From Candidatus Nitrosotalea sinensis (GTDB lineage: Archaea > Thermoproteota > Nitrososphaeria > Nitrososphaerales > Nitrosopumilaceae), in contig NZ_FRFC01000004.1 in NCBI RefSeq assembly GCF_900143675.1, positions 62,001 through 126,000 of the forward strand: a stretch of DNA of 64,000 nucleotides, read 5' to 3'. Shown one piece after another: positions 9,498-18,073 of the stretch (within the stretch, counting starts at the first letter, position 1; every line of letters begins with the position of its first letter). The translations under genes were made by a program, and so were the position numbers. The notes beneath the pieces were generated by a model. The model had not been told where the DNA came from. It saw only the letters and a list, made by a program, of their open reading frames with translations, and made no database searches.

Positions 9498-10007
9498 TTG
9501 AAGACGCCAATTTGTAATTTTGATGCAATGAATGGGATCTTGTGCCCTCAATGTGAGTCAAAACTTGAACAAGGTACACTGACAAAAGCAGATGTTGACG
9601 CATCAATAAAATTGGTCAAGATTGCTCAAAAAGTGCCTCCTGTAGACAAATTTACCTTAAATTCTTGTAGGGAATCTAACGGAGATTATGTACTGTATTT
9701 GAACAGCCAGGATATCATGACTATAAGGCAAAGCAGGGAATTATACAGAATACTTCAGGGTGAATTTCCGGGAAAGATATGGCTTGTGCATCATGGCTCT
9801 GACAATGAGAAATTCATAGAGGATGTTTTTTTCCCAATCAAGATTCTTGGGATAAACCAAGTCTGGGCCCCAGGTGGTTTGACAAAAACCAAGGTAATCG
9901 TATCTGGAAAAAAGACTGCCCGATTTCCTATTGATATAGATAAGTTAATTGCAATTGCACACGATCTTCGAAAGATAGAACTAGTAGTAGAATTTGAAAG
10001 AAAGTAA
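9498..10007 (+). CDS. NusA-like KH-domain protein with zinc-ribbon start
   Basis: A 169-residue protein with a CxxC pair (CPQCESK) near residue 16. It then resembles archaeal NusA-related RNA-binding proteins: residues 60-110 contain a helical region ending in GKIWLVHHGSDN, followed by FPIKILGINQVWAPGG and VIVSGKKTARFPIDIDKL. The role is probably transcription or RNA binding. The TTG start is about 9 nt after the predicted transcription start. It ends 11 nt before the aspartyl-tRNA synthetase gene, so the two are probably one transcript. The NusA assignment rests on remembered family similarity. Confidence 0.7.
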   Translation: MKTPICNFDAMNGILCPQCESKLEQGTLTKADVDASIKLVKIAQKVPPVDKFTLNSCRESNGDYVLYLNSQDIMTIRQSRELYRILQGEFPGKIWLVHHGSDNEKFIEDVFFPIKILGINQVWAPGGLTKTKVIVSGKKTARFPIDIDKLIAIAHDLRKIELVVEFERK

Positions 10008-10018
10008 GGAAATTTGAA

Positions 10019-11305
10019 ATGGATATTCAAAAAACCCACAATATTGGCACATTAGGTCCTTCAATGAAGGGACAAAAAGTAACAGTTGCTGGGTGGGTTG
10101 AAGACTTGCGTGAGCTTGGAAAATTGACTTTTCTTACATTGAGGGACGTTACAGGCGTATCGCAAATTGTCGTGGCAGGTCCTGATAATCTTGCTCAGGT
10201 AAAAGATCTTACACGACAAAGCGTAGTTAGAATACTTGGTACTGTACAAGAATCCAAGGCGCGAGATTTTACTTTTGAGATTAAAGCTGATACAATTGAT
10301 GTACTTTCACGAGCAGTTCATCCATTGCCAATAGATCCACTCGGAAGACTTGAAAGTGGAATTGACAATAGGCTAAATGCTCGCGCACTTGATCTTCGAA
10401 ACCAAAAGACTGCAGCCATCTTCAAGTTAAGACACAACACGCTATTGTGTATACGAAAGACCCTTACTGATCTTGGATTTCTCGAAGTAAATACTCCAAA
10501 AATTATTGGTAGTGCAAGTGAAGGCGGTGCAAACTTGTTTTCACTGAAATATTTTGACAAGCAAGCGTATCTTGCGCAGAGTCCACAGCTATACAAAGAA
10601 CAATTGACACTTGGCCTTGAAAGAATATTTGAGATATCATCATTTTACAGGGCTGAAAAATCTCACACAGTAAGGCACCTTACAGAATTTACCAGTATTG
10701 ACATTGAAGCAGCATTTATGGATTATACTGATGTAATGCAGATTCTCGAAAGTCTGGTGGTAAATGTATTTGAGTATGTAGAAAAGAACTGCATCTCTGA
10801 ACAAAAAAGCCTTGGAATTGAAATTAAAAAACCCAAGGCACCATTTGACCGTGTCACATACACACAAGCAATTGAGGAACTAGGAAAACAAGGGTTGGAA
10901 CTACAATTTGGAGACGACCTACTTGATTCTCACTTGCGTAAACTTGGGGAACTTCATCCTGGGTTCTACTTTTTAACTGATTGGCCGCTTAAGCTAAAAC
11001 CATTTTACATCCATGAAAAAGACGACCCATCACTTTCCAAGTCCTTTGACCTCCAGTATGGATATCTTGAATTGTCATCAGGCGGCAGAAGGTTGCATGA
11101 TCCTCAAAAGATAAGGGCAAGACTGGTAGAACAAGGGCTCAACCCTGCTCAATTTGAAGACCACTTGAGAGCATTTGACTGGGGAATGCCTCCTCACTCT
11201 GGTTGGGGATTGGGACTTGATAGGTTGATGGCTGTATTGACTCAGATTGATAATGTGCGAGAGGTAGTACTGTATCCACGTGACCCTGAGAGGCTGTTTC
11301 CATAA
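10019..11305 (+). CDS. aspS: Aspartyl-tRNA synthetase, archaeal type (first copy)
   Basis: A class IIb aminoacyl-tRNA synthetase, 428 residues. The N-terminal OB anticodon-binding domain begins VTVAGWVEDL. The aspartate-type QSPQLYKEQL, motif 2 FYRAEKSHTVRHLTEF, a serine/glycine block LELSSGGRRLHD and motif 3 GWGLGLDRLM follow. Some blocks (KYFDK, RAEKS..RHLTEF) recall archaeal asparaginyl enzymes, but QSPQ favours aspartate. A second complete AspRS-like gene sits beside gatCAB at 53578, so the two probably split discriminating and non-discriminating roles. Co-transcription with the NusA-like gene is likely. Confidence 0.88.
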   Translation: MDIQKTHNIGTLGPSMKGQKVTVAGWVEDLRELGKLTFLTLRDVTGVSQIVVAGPDNLAQVKDLTRQSVVRILGTVQESKARDFTFEIKADTIDVLSRAVHPLPIDPLGRLESGIDNRLNARALDLRNQKTAAIFKLRHNTLLCIRKTLTDLGFLEVNTPKIIGSASEGGANLFSLKYFDKQAYLAQSPQLYKEQLTLGLERIFEISSFYRAEKSHTVRHLTEFTSIDIEAAFMDYTDVMQILESLVVNVFEYVEKNCISEQKSLGIEIKKPKAPFDRVTYTQAIEELGKQGLELQFGDDLLDSHLRKLGELHPGFYFLTDWPLKLKPFYIHEKDDPSLSKSFDLQYGYLELSSGGRRLHDPQKIRARLVEQGLNPAQFEDHLRAFDWGMPPHSGWGLGLDRLMAVLTQIDNVREVVLYPRDPERLFP

Positions 11306-11316
11306 AAAGATAAATT

Positions 11317-11679
11317 TTGAAAACCATAGATGATTTTATGCAACAATGCGATTTCTGCGGTTCAGAGTTCGGAGATAGAACATGCTACTTTTGCGACAAA
11401 CATTGTTGCACGTCGTGCATGACCGATGACCGTACACGATGCAAACGTTGCTACATTGCAAAACGAAAACTTGGATGGAAAATATTCAAGAAAAATAAGA
11501 TATTGCTTGGCTTTATTGCATTTGTCTGGGCGTACACTGTATTTCCAGTACCATTGATTAAAGGAATTGACCCTACTTTTTACTGGGTATCCCTTGGAGT
11601 TGCAATAATGATTATGATACCTATAGGACTCTCGATGTTCTTCTGGTCAAGAGAGCCACCAGTATCTGATCTTAAATGA
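11317..11679 (+). CDS. Zinc-finger protein with two membrane segments
   Basis: About 120 residues from a TTG start, or 113 from the ATG at 11338. The N-terminus is dense in cysteine: CDFCGSEF, CYFCDKHCC, CTSC and CKRC, suggesting two zinc sites like a B-box or AN1-type finger. Two hydrophobic segments follow (ILLGFIAFVWAYTVF and WVSLGVAIMIMIPIGLSMFFW). The finger would lie on the cytoplasmic side if the short loop faces outside. The function is unknown. The 3' end overlaps the convergent leuB-like gene by 8 nt. Confidence 0.7.
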   Translation: MKTIDDFMQQCDFCGSEFGDRTCYFCDKHCCTSCMTDDRTRCKRCYIAKRKLGWKIFKKNKILLGFIAFVWAYTVFPVPLIKGIDPTFYWVSLGVAIMIMIPIGLSMFFWSREPPVSDLK

Positions 11680-12688
11680 TGCGAGATATCACATTTTGTG
11701 TAAATTCTTTTGTGCTCTTGTTACCGCCAATATCTTTTGTTTTTATTCCATCTTTAACTATGCCATAAACTGCATCTTCCATTTTTTTTGCAATATCGCT
11801 GCATGATTTGTCATTGTTCTTTGTACTAAGCCACTCAAACATCATCTTTGCAGACAAGATAAATGAAGATGGATTTGCTATCTGTTTTCCTGCAATATCA
11901 AAAGCTGCGCCATGGACTGGCTCAAACAATGCAAAATTATCCCCAATGTTTGCTGCTGGCGCCATTCCAAGTCCTCCCACTACCTGGGATGCCTCATCTG
12001 ATAATATGTCTCCAAATAGATTTGTAGTAACTATGACATCAAAGGCTTCAGGTTGTCTGATTAGATTCATGGCACATGCATCAACATACATGTTCTCAAA
12101 TGCTACATTTGGATATCTTTTTGACACCTGCTCACATGTTCTTGCAAAAAGACCGTCGGTCTTTCTCATTACATTTGACTTGTGAACACATGTGACCTTT
12201 TTCTTCTTGTTTCTTTGCTCTGCTGTGATAAAGGCATAGTTTGCAATTCTCTCTGATGCTCTCTTTGAGATTGAACGCAAGGCTATGCTGGTATCTCCCA
12301 TGTCAAACTCCATGCCTGTGTACAAATCCTCTGTATTTTCTCGTACTATGACCATGTCTGTATTTTGATTCAATGATGGCATGTTTGGATATGCCTTGGC
12401 AGGTCTGATATTTGCATACAAGTCTAGCAACCTACGCAATACTACGATGACATCTGCTGCACTTTCACCCACTGGTGCCTTCAAACATGCATCTGATTTT
12501 TTTATTGTATCAAGTGTTTCATCTGGAAGAGCCTTGCCAGTTTTTTTAAGAGCGGCATCACCTGCCTCTAGTTTTGTAACTTGAACCTTGACTCCTATCT
12601 TATCATTTATTGCATCAAGTATGTTGATTACGGATTCTGATAATTCAGGACCTATGCCATCTCCTGTGATAAGTGATATTTTGTACAT
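11672..12688 (-). CDS. leuB: 3-Isopropylmalate dehydrogenase-like enzyme
   Basis: A member of the isocitrate/isopropylmalate dehydrogenase family, 338 residues, performing NAD-dependent oxidative decarboxylation of a beta-hydroxyacid. Visible blocks are ITGDGIGPE, RRLLDLYANIRPAK (substrate arginines), VRENTEDLYTGMEF, DACAMNLI, NLFGDILSDEASQVVGGLGMAP and FEPVHGAAFDIAGK. It begins directly at the end of the leuA-like gene in the ilvB-ilvN-leuA-leuB operon, which favours the leucine pathway; homoisocitrate dehydrogenase activity cannot be excluded. leuC and leuD are not in the window. Confidence 0.85.
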   Translation of the reverse strand: MYKISLITGDGIGPELSESVINILDAINDKIGVKVQVTKLEAGDAALKKTGKALPDETLDTIKKSDACLKAPVGESAADVIVVLRRLLDLYANIRPAKAYPNMPSLNQNTDMVIVRENTEDLYTGMEFDMGDTSIALRSISKRASERIANYAFITAEQRNKKKKVTCVHKSNVMRKTDGLFARTCEQVSKRYPNVAFENMYVDACAMNLIRQPEAFDVIVTTNLFGDILSDEASQVVGGLGMAPAANIGDNFALFEPVHGAAFDIAGKQIANPSSFILSAKMMFEWLSTKNNDKSCSDIAKKMEDAVYGIVKDGIKTKDIGGNKSTKEFTQNVISRII

Positions 12689-14212
12689 TTATTGTCCCAG
12701 GTTTTTTTGCTTGAGTATCTTTTTGAGCATGATTCTGTTAATTCCGTCTATCATAGCTTGAACACTTGTGATGACAATGTCTTCGCCTACTGACTTTGCA
12801 GAAGCTTGATTCCCATATGCATCTTCAACTTTGATTGTGACCTCGCAGAGTGCCTCTGATCCTCCAGAAATTGAATCAAGCTTGTAGTCCTTTATCCTGA
12901 CCTTTGAAGTCTCGCCGGTTATCTTCTGTATTGCATTAATTGATGCATCAACTGGACCCACACCATAATCTGTGCTGATGAAGTCCTTGCCTTCAACATT
13001 TAGCTTGACAAAAGCATATGGCATATTTCCAATTCCAGTAGATACTGAAAATCCTGCAAGATGTACCAGTCTTTTCAATCCTGGTTGCTGCATTATCTCT
13101 CCTGCTATTCCTAGCAACTCTACATCTGTTATGTGCTTTCCAGCATCTCCAAGTTTTTTCACCTTTTCTAAAATTTCATGAGTCTGTTCTTTTGTTGGCT
13201 GGATTCCATATTCTTCTAACATTGCTGAAACACCATGTGCTCCTGCGTGTTTTCCAACCTGGAACCATCTTGTCCTTCCTACAAGTTCTGGGCTAATTGG
13301 TTCGTATGTTAGCGGATTGCTTAGAACACCATGTGTGTGTATTCCTGATTCGTGCCCAAAGGCATTTTCACCCACAATTGCCTTGTTTGGCTGGACATGA
13401 ACTCCTACTATCTTTGAGACAAATCTCGATGTTTCATAAAGTAATTTTGTGTTGATGTTTGTTTCATATTTTTTATCAAACTGGAGACATTGTAATCCCA
13501 TGACTAATTCTTCAAGTGATGCATTACCTGCCCTCTCACCAATTCCATTTATTGTTACATGTGCACACTGAGCACCTGCCTGTATTGCTGATATTGCATT
13601 TGCAACTGCAAGTCCAAAGTCATTGTGACAATGCACGCTTACTGGCAAATGTGTAGCATCAATGGTGTCTTTTGTAATCTCTGCAATATACTGTGGAGTG
13701 GAGTATCCTACCGTATCAGGAATGTCTAGCCTGTCTGCTCCTGCTTCAGTTACTGCCTTGAATACTTTTTTTAGAAACTCCCTGTCTGTACGTGTTGCAT
13801 CTTCTGCAGAAAATTCTACTTTTAATCCAAGTGACTTGGCATACTTGACTGCATCTACTGCTTTTGCTAATGCTTGTTCTCTTGTTAGTTTTAGTTTGTA
13901 CTTGAGGTGTATGTCAGATGTTGCGATAAATGTGTGAATGTATTTCAAACCTACTGATGCTGCAGCATCAATATCTTTTTGCTCGGTTCTTGCTAGTCCG
14001 CAAATGTCTGCTTTGAGACCTGCTCCGGTGATTGCCCTTATTGCTTGCCTTTCTCCATCTGATATGATTGGGAATCCAGCTTCAATTGCATCAACCCCAA
14101 GTTCATCTAGTCTTTGTGCTATTGCAATCTTTTGATCTGGGGTTAATGCTACACCGGGTGTCTGCTCTCCATCTCTTAATGTGGTATCAAAAATTCTAAC
14201 TTTCATTTCCAT
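12689..14212 (-). CDS. leuA: 2-Isopropylmalate synthase
   Basis: Condenses acetyl-CoA with 2-oxoisovalerate, the committed step to leucine. The 507-residue protein starts with the TIM-barrel signature [15 protein letters not shown] and has the metal-binding [12 protein letters not shown] and [14 protein letters not shown]. The C-terminal region from about residue 370 resembles the LeuA regulatory dimer domain, which mediates leucine feedback. Citramalate or homocitrate synthase are related alternatives. The start overlaps the end of ilvN by 17 nt, so translation is probably coupled. Confidence 0.88.
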   Translation of the reverse strand: MEMKVRIFDTTLRDGEQTPGVALTPDQKIAIAQRLDELGVDAIEAGFPIISDGERQAIRAITGAGLKADICGLARTEQKDIDAAASVGLKYIHTFIATSDIHLKYKLKLTREQALAKAVDAVKYAKSLGLKVEFSAEDATRTDREFLKKVFKAVTEAGADRLDIPDTVGYSTPQYIAEITKDTIDATHLPVSVHCHNDFGLAVANAISAIQAGAQCAHVTINGIGERAGNASLEELVMGLQCLQFDKKYETNINTKLLYETSRFVSKIVGVHVQPNKAIVGENAFGHESGIHTHGVLSNPLTYEPISPELVGRTRWFQVGKHAGAHGVSAMLEEYGIQPTKEQTHEILEKVKKLGDAGKHITDVELLGIAGEIMQQPGLKRLVHLAGFSVSTGIGNMPYAFVKLNVEGKDFISTDYGVGPVDASINAIQKITGETSKVRIKDYKLDSISGGSEALCEVTIKVEDAYGNQASAKSVGEDIVITSVQAMIDGINRIMLKKILKQKNLGQ

Positions 14213-14687
14213 CTCCTCTTGCTAGTGCACATATTCCAGTTCTTGCCATCTCCAAGATTCCATATCCTTTGACTAGGTCTTCTAGCGCATTAATTCTATC
14301 TGGCGTTGCAGTAATTTCGAGTATGATTGAATTCTTCCTGACATCATGCACATCACACTTGAAGGCATTTGCCAGGTCAGTTATCTCTTTGATGTCTGTT
14401 GGTTTTGATACTTTGAGTTTCATCATGACAAGTTCCCTGTATACACTTTTTTTCTCTTCTAATAGTTTGACTTCTAATGTATCAATTAGCTTGTCTAGTT
14501 GTTTTAGGATTTGGTTTAACTGTTTCTCATCTGCCTCTGTGGTAATTGTCATTCTTGAGACTTCGGGGTTTTCAGTTACACCTACTGATATGCTGTCAAT
14601 GTTATAGTTTCTTGAACGAAATAGGTTTGTAATCTTGAACAAGACTCCGGGTTTGTTTTCTACTAGGACAGAGATTATGGACCACAT
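14196..14687 (-). CDS. ilvN: Acetolactate synthase small (regulatory) subunit
   Basis: A 163-residue regulatory subunit of acetolactate synthase. The N-terminal ACT domain begins MWSIISVLVENKPGVLFKITNLF with RSRNYNIDSISVG. The C-terminal domain (from about residue 80) has VYRELVMMKLKV and ends EMARTGICALARG, as in IlvN/IlvH. It activates the catalytic subunit and confers valine sensitivity. It lies 10 nt after ilvB and overlaps leuA. Confidence 0.94.
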   Translation of the reverse strand: MWSIISVLVENKPGVLFKITNLFRSRNYNIDSISVGVTENPEVSRMTITTEADEKQLNQILKQLDKLIDTLEVKLLEEKKSVYRELVMMKLKVSKPTDIKEITDLANAFKCDVHDVRKNSIILEITATPDRINALEDLVKGYGILEMARTGICALARGDGNES

Positions 14688-14697
14688 GTCATTTCAC

Positions 14698-16386
14698 CTA
14701 TGATGGTAATATCATATCCTTAAGTGATGTTCCTGGCGCTACAAATGGTAAAACATCTTCCTGTGGGTCAATTGGGATATCTATCACAGTTGCAACATCA
14801 CTCTTTATTGCAGTCTGGACTGCCTTGCCAACTTCATCAAGTGTCTGTGCGCGTATTCCTTGCGCCCCATATGCTTCTGCTATTTTTACATAATCTGGAC
14901 AATTTTTGAGATCTACACCAATCATTCTTCTATCATAGAAAGTTCTCTGCCATTGGGCGACCATTCCTAATGTAAAGTTGTTAAACAAGAATACTATGAC
15001 TGGTAGATTTTCTAGAACTGATACTGCAAGTGAATTTTCTGTCATGTTAAAGCTGCCCTCTCCTGCAATGTCCAAGACTGGAACATCTGGCTTGGCTGCC
15101 TTGGCACCAATTGCTGCTGGGAATCCCCATCCCATTGTTCCAAGTCCTGTGGAGCTGAAAAACGTGCCTGGATGTATCACATCAAAGAATAAAGATGCCC
15201 ACATCTGATGCTGTCCTACTTCTGTAGTCACAATTGATTGTGCTGGTAATACTTCTCTTAATTTCTTGAGAACTTTGGATGCTGCAAGTGGATGAGGATG
15301 AACTTTGAGATTTTCTCTATAGTATTGCTTGGTTTCATTTACTCTCTTTGACCATGCACTCTCACCGTTCTTTTTGATTGCCTTTTGAATCAACATTTTT
15401 ACCATTATTCTAAGTGATGTCTTTACATCGCCAACTACTGCTACATTTGTTGTCTGGTTTTTTCCTATTTCTGCTGGGTCTACATCCATGTGTATAATCT
15501 TCAAGTTTTTCTCAAATTCTTCAAAGGTTCCAACTGACCTGTCTGAAAATCTTGAACCGCATGCAAGAACACAATCTGCCTCTGTCATTATCTTGTTTGC
15601 TTCTGCATGTCCATGCATTCCTATGGGTCCAAGTGATAGCGGGTGATTTTCTGGAAATGCTCCCTTGCCTTTGAAGGTGGTGACAACTGGTATCATGAGT
15701 AATTCTGCAATTGATTGTAATTCTGCAAATGCACTTGAGATTATCACTCCGCCTCCTGCTAAAATGACTGGTCTTTCTGCAGAAAGTAGCATGTCTATAG
15801 CTCTTTCAATTTGTCTTACATCTGGGTCTACCCATGGATGGTATCCTCTAATTTTTACTTCAGGTGGAAAATGAATCTCTGCTTCATTTTGCTGTACATC
15901 TTTTGGAATATCTACTAAGACAGGACCAGGTCTTCCTGTTGCAGCAATGTAAAATGCTTTTTTGATAACTTCAGGAATTTCATTTGGAGTCATGGGTTGA
16001 AATGCATATTTTACAATTGGATTTGTAATTCCTATGATGTCACTTTCTTGAAATGCGTCACGACCAATCATCTTTGATGGAACCTGACCTGTTATTGCTA
16101 CCATTGGAGCCGAGTCTGCCTGGGCTGTTGCGATTCCTGTTACAATGTTTGTAGCACCTGGACCTGATGTTGCAAAACAAACACCTGGTCTTCTGCTTAC
16201 TCGTCCATAACCGTCTGCCATATGTGATGCAGACTGTTCATGTCTTACAAGAACATGTCTTATGTTGCTCTTGTATAATTCATCATAAATTGGCAAGTTT
16301 GCACCTCCCGGTAGACCAAAGGCGATATCTACGCCTTCTTTTTCCAAAGCAATCATGAGTGATCTAGCACCTGATATTTTTTCCAT
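14698..16386 (-). CDS. ilvB: Acetolactate synthase large (catalytic) subunit
   Basis: A ThDP-dependent enzyme that joins two pyruvates, or pyruvate and 2-oxobutyrate, in isoleucine, valine and leucine synthesis. The 562 residues show the catalytic-glutamate block VRHEQSASHMADGYGR, the central FAD-domain region, and the ThDP/metal motif DIAGEGSFNMTENSL with FLFNN. The ATG is preceded by AGGAG at 16396-16400 on this strand. It is the first full gene of the ilvB-ilvN-leuA-leuB operon. Unlike most genes here it has a long leader that carries a short reading frame and two hairpins. Confidence 0.95.
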   Translation of the reverse strand: MEKISGARSLMIALEKEGVDIAFGLPGGANLPIYDELYKSNIRHVLVRHEQSASHMADGYGRVSRRPGVCFATSGPGATNIVTGIATAQADSAPMVAITGQVPSKMIGRDAFQESDIIGITNPIVKYAFQPMTPNEIPEVIKKAFYIAATGRPGPVLVDIPKDVQQNEAEIHFPPEVKIRGYHPWVDPDVRQIERAIDMLLSAERPVILAGGGVIISSAFAELQSIAELLMIPVVTTFKGKGAFPENHPLSLGPIGMHGHAEANKIMTEADCVLACGSRFSDRSVGTFEEFEKNLKIIHMDVDPAEIGKNQTTNVAVVGDVKTSLRIMVKMLIQKAIKKNGESAWSKRVNETKQYYRENLKVHPHPLAASKVLKKLREVLPAQSIVTTEVGQHQMWASLFFDVIHPGTFFSSTGLGTMGWGFPAAIGAKAAKPDVPVLDIAGEGSFNMTENSLAVSVLENLPVIVFLFNNFTLGMVAQWQRTFYDRRMIGVDLKNCPDYVKIAEAYGAQGIRAQTLDEVGKAVQTAIKSDVATVIDIPIDPQEDVLPFVAPGTSLKDMILPS

Positions 16387-16407
16387 AATTTTCTACTCCT
16401 GAAAATT

Positions 16408-16464
16408 GCTGTACTCTACAGCACAACCTCGACTAGCAACAAAATCCCTGAAATGCTTGTCGAG
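16408..16464 (-). promoter_or_regulatory. Structured leader of the ilvB operon (two hairpins)
   Basis: Read on the minus strand, CTCGAC at 16464-16459 pairs with GTCGAG at 16433-16428. One mismatch and a further four pairs (AGCA with TGCT) extend this stem around a 15-nt loop. A second hairpin, GCTGTA-N3-TACAGC at 16422-16408, follows at once, then the AGGAG ribosome-binding site. The promoter is a CTTTATTAAT-type TATA box around 16506-16515, placing transcription start near 16484 and giving a leader of about 98 nt. The stems overlap the leader reading frame, as in attenuators. Confidence 0.65.
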
Positions 16465-16478
16465 TCCAATCTATCCAT
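16416..16478 (-). CDS. Candidate branched-chain amino acid leader peptide
   Basis: A 20-codon frame starting ATG at 16478, within about 6 nt of the transcription start predicted from the TATA box, and ending TAG at 16418-16416. Its last nine residues are ILLLVEVVL, eight of nine being Ile, Leu or Val, the end products of the downstream operon. Those codons lie in the loop and 3' arm of the first leader hairpin, and the stop codon lies in the second hairpin. Ribosome stalling at these codons could therefore switch RNA structure. No experiment supports it; the evidence is composition, position and structure. Confidence 0.6.
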   Translation of the reverse strand: MDRLDSTSISGILLLVEVVL

Positions 16479-16553
16479 ATTTGTCAATTGAATACCCTCT
16501 AATTTTATTAATAAAGATTTGGTCTTAAAACATACTGTATTTGGTGTATATGT

Positions 16554-17552
16554 CTAGTTGTTTGCCACGCATTGTCTTGCGTACATCAAGGCATTTGAGG
16601 CACCTTCATCTGTAATTGATCCAGCTGCCCAAAATTTGATAATTTTACTAGTCCACTGCGGCAGGACTAGTTTAGAGTTGACGGAGTTGCTTGGACATGT
16701 AGGTGTAGAAAGATTCTTGTTTTTTAACTCAACCAGTAGGCTGTCATAACTTGGCATCTTGATGTTTTGAGTTGGCAAATTCTGTACAGGCTTGTATGTC
16801 TCAAAACCGCCGGAGCCATAGATCTGTTTTATTTCGTTAATGTCTACTGTTGTAATGTCGTAATGATTTACACCATATGTCATTTCACTTTGAAGCATAA
16901 TTGATGGAGGATCTCTTTTTCCCATGTTGATGTCATACAATACTCCCTCGTTTACAATATAATGTCCTAATCCAAAAGAATGTCCAAGTTCATGACGAAT
17001 GGTTTCCTGCAGTTGTGGATCTGAAGCAAGAAATCCTGTAAATTGCATGACTGGAGTGTATTGAGTATAGTGTATGTTTCCAGAATTCCAACTAGAGTAT
17101 TTGACATCCCAATTGACCCCTAGATAATAAACTGTGATTTTAGCTTTGCCGCTTGTTGCATTAGGATATGTAACACCGACTTCTCTTAATTGTAGGTTAG
17201 GATCTTTTGGTTTTGGTTCATAGTTTATGGTTATGTCACATTTTGAATAGTTAAACCCACTTTGTTGGTCTAGTGGTATCTTGACCAGGGTCATATTCCA
17301 TGTGGGATGTCTGCCCTGCCCCTGATTCAATTTTGCTTTCCAATCTAATACTGCATATTCTGTTTCAGACAACATCTTGTCGCCTAATTTTGTAAAGTTG
17401 GAATCTGAAGGAGGCTCAATAGCGCATATTGTGGGACTGTGGAGCAGCTTTAAAATCGGTGGTTCAAAACCATCTGTGGCAAGTGATGATGGAACATAAA
17501 TTGAAAATGCAGATACGATGATGAGGAAAATTATGACTTTTTGAAAAACCAC
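16554..17552 (-). CDS. Secreted metzincin-type zinc metalloprotease
   Basis: Contains HELGHSFGLGH, the HExxHxxGxxH zinc site of metzincins (matrixin-like), followed by a plausible Met-turn SIML. The GTG at 17552 is preferred because a TATA box (GATAAATAAACT read on plus, 17575-17586) is centred 26-28 nt upstream. It gives a clean signal peptide (VFQKVIIFLIIVSAFSIYVPSSLA). The frame stays open to 17630. The last 36 residues, LPQWTSKIIKFWAAGSITD and onward, are a diverged copy of the Trp-rich module seen twice each in the surface proteins at 41507 and 51923. The substrate is unknown. Confidence 0.85.
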   Translation of the reverse strand: MVFQKVIIFLIIVSAFSIYVPSSLATDGFEPPILKLLHSPTICAIEPPSDSNFTKLGDKMLSETEYAVLDWKAKLNQGQGRHPTWNMTLVKIPLDQQSGFNYSKCDITINYEPKPKDPNLQLREVGVTYPNATSGKAKITVYYLGVNWDVKYSSWNSGNIHYTQYTPVMQFTGFLASDPQLQETIRHELGHSFGLGHYIVNEGVLYDINMGKRDPPSIMLQSEMTYGVNHYDITTVDINEIKQIYGSGGFETYKPVQNLPTQNIKMPSYDSLLVELKNKNLSTPTCPSNSVNSKLVLPQWTSKIIKFWAAGSITDEGASNALMYARQCVANN

Positions 17553-17667
17553 GATGTGTTTGAGGTCCTTGTTAGATAAATAAACTGAATGGCCTGATGA
17601 TATCTGAATTTCATGAATGTTCATGGCCATAAGACTTAAACTATATCTGTCTCAAGCAATACCGATT
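17553..17667. promoter_or_regulatory. Divergent promoter region, metzincin and NTF2-like genes
   Basis: With the starts chosen here (17552 on minus and 17668 on plus), both genes have TATA-like boxes centred about 26 nt upstream: 17575-17586 for the protease and CTTAAACTATATC at 17634-17646 for the NTF2-like gene. Longer reading frames on both strands overlap across this region, but the promoter boxes argue that the extensions are not translated. Confidence 0.55.
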
Positions 17668-18072
17668 TTGAGCGACAAAGACGACATCGTTGAAGTGATA
17701 ACGACATTTTTCAATGCAGGCAAGACAAAAAATGTAGCACCATTGAGCGTTATACAGCTAAATGATACACGATTTTCTGCATACAGTGATGTACCACCTC
17801 TTGATCTAAAGGACTTTGCTACAACTACTGCACTTGAACAACTCAGATTTGTCAGCATATCTGATTATGATTATGAATTAAAAAATATGCGAGTTGACTT
17901 GTTTGAGAACTTTGCAGTTGCCACATTTACTGTAAAGCAGACGGGAATGGTTGTAGACAATTACAGCTTTCGTGGAGAACATCTTTCCATGGAAAGCAGG
18001 GCGACCTTTGTTTTTGGTAAGTATGCCAAATGGAAGATTGTCCATCTTCACATGACTAAAATTTCAAACTAG
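17668..18072 (+). CDS. NTF2-like (SnoaL-like) small protein
   Basis: A protein of about 134 residues with the cone-shaped NTF2-like pattern: an N-terminal helix DIVEVITTFFNAGKT, then strands with FENFAVATFTV, RATFVFGKYAKWKIVHLHMT. Many such proteins are small enzymes or binding proteins (DUF4440/SnoaL-like groups). The catalytic role is not deducible. The TTG at 17668 is chosen because it coincides with the transcription start predicted from the upstream TATA box; an in-frame ATG exists at 17617. Confidence 0.75.
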   Translation: MSDKDDIVEVITTFFNAGKTKNVAPLSVIQLNDTRFSAYSDVPPLDLKDFATTTALEQLRFVSISDYDYELKNMRVDLFENFAVATFTVKQTGMVVDNYSFRGEHLSMESRATFVFGKYAKWKIVHLHMTKISN

Positions 18073-18073
18073 G

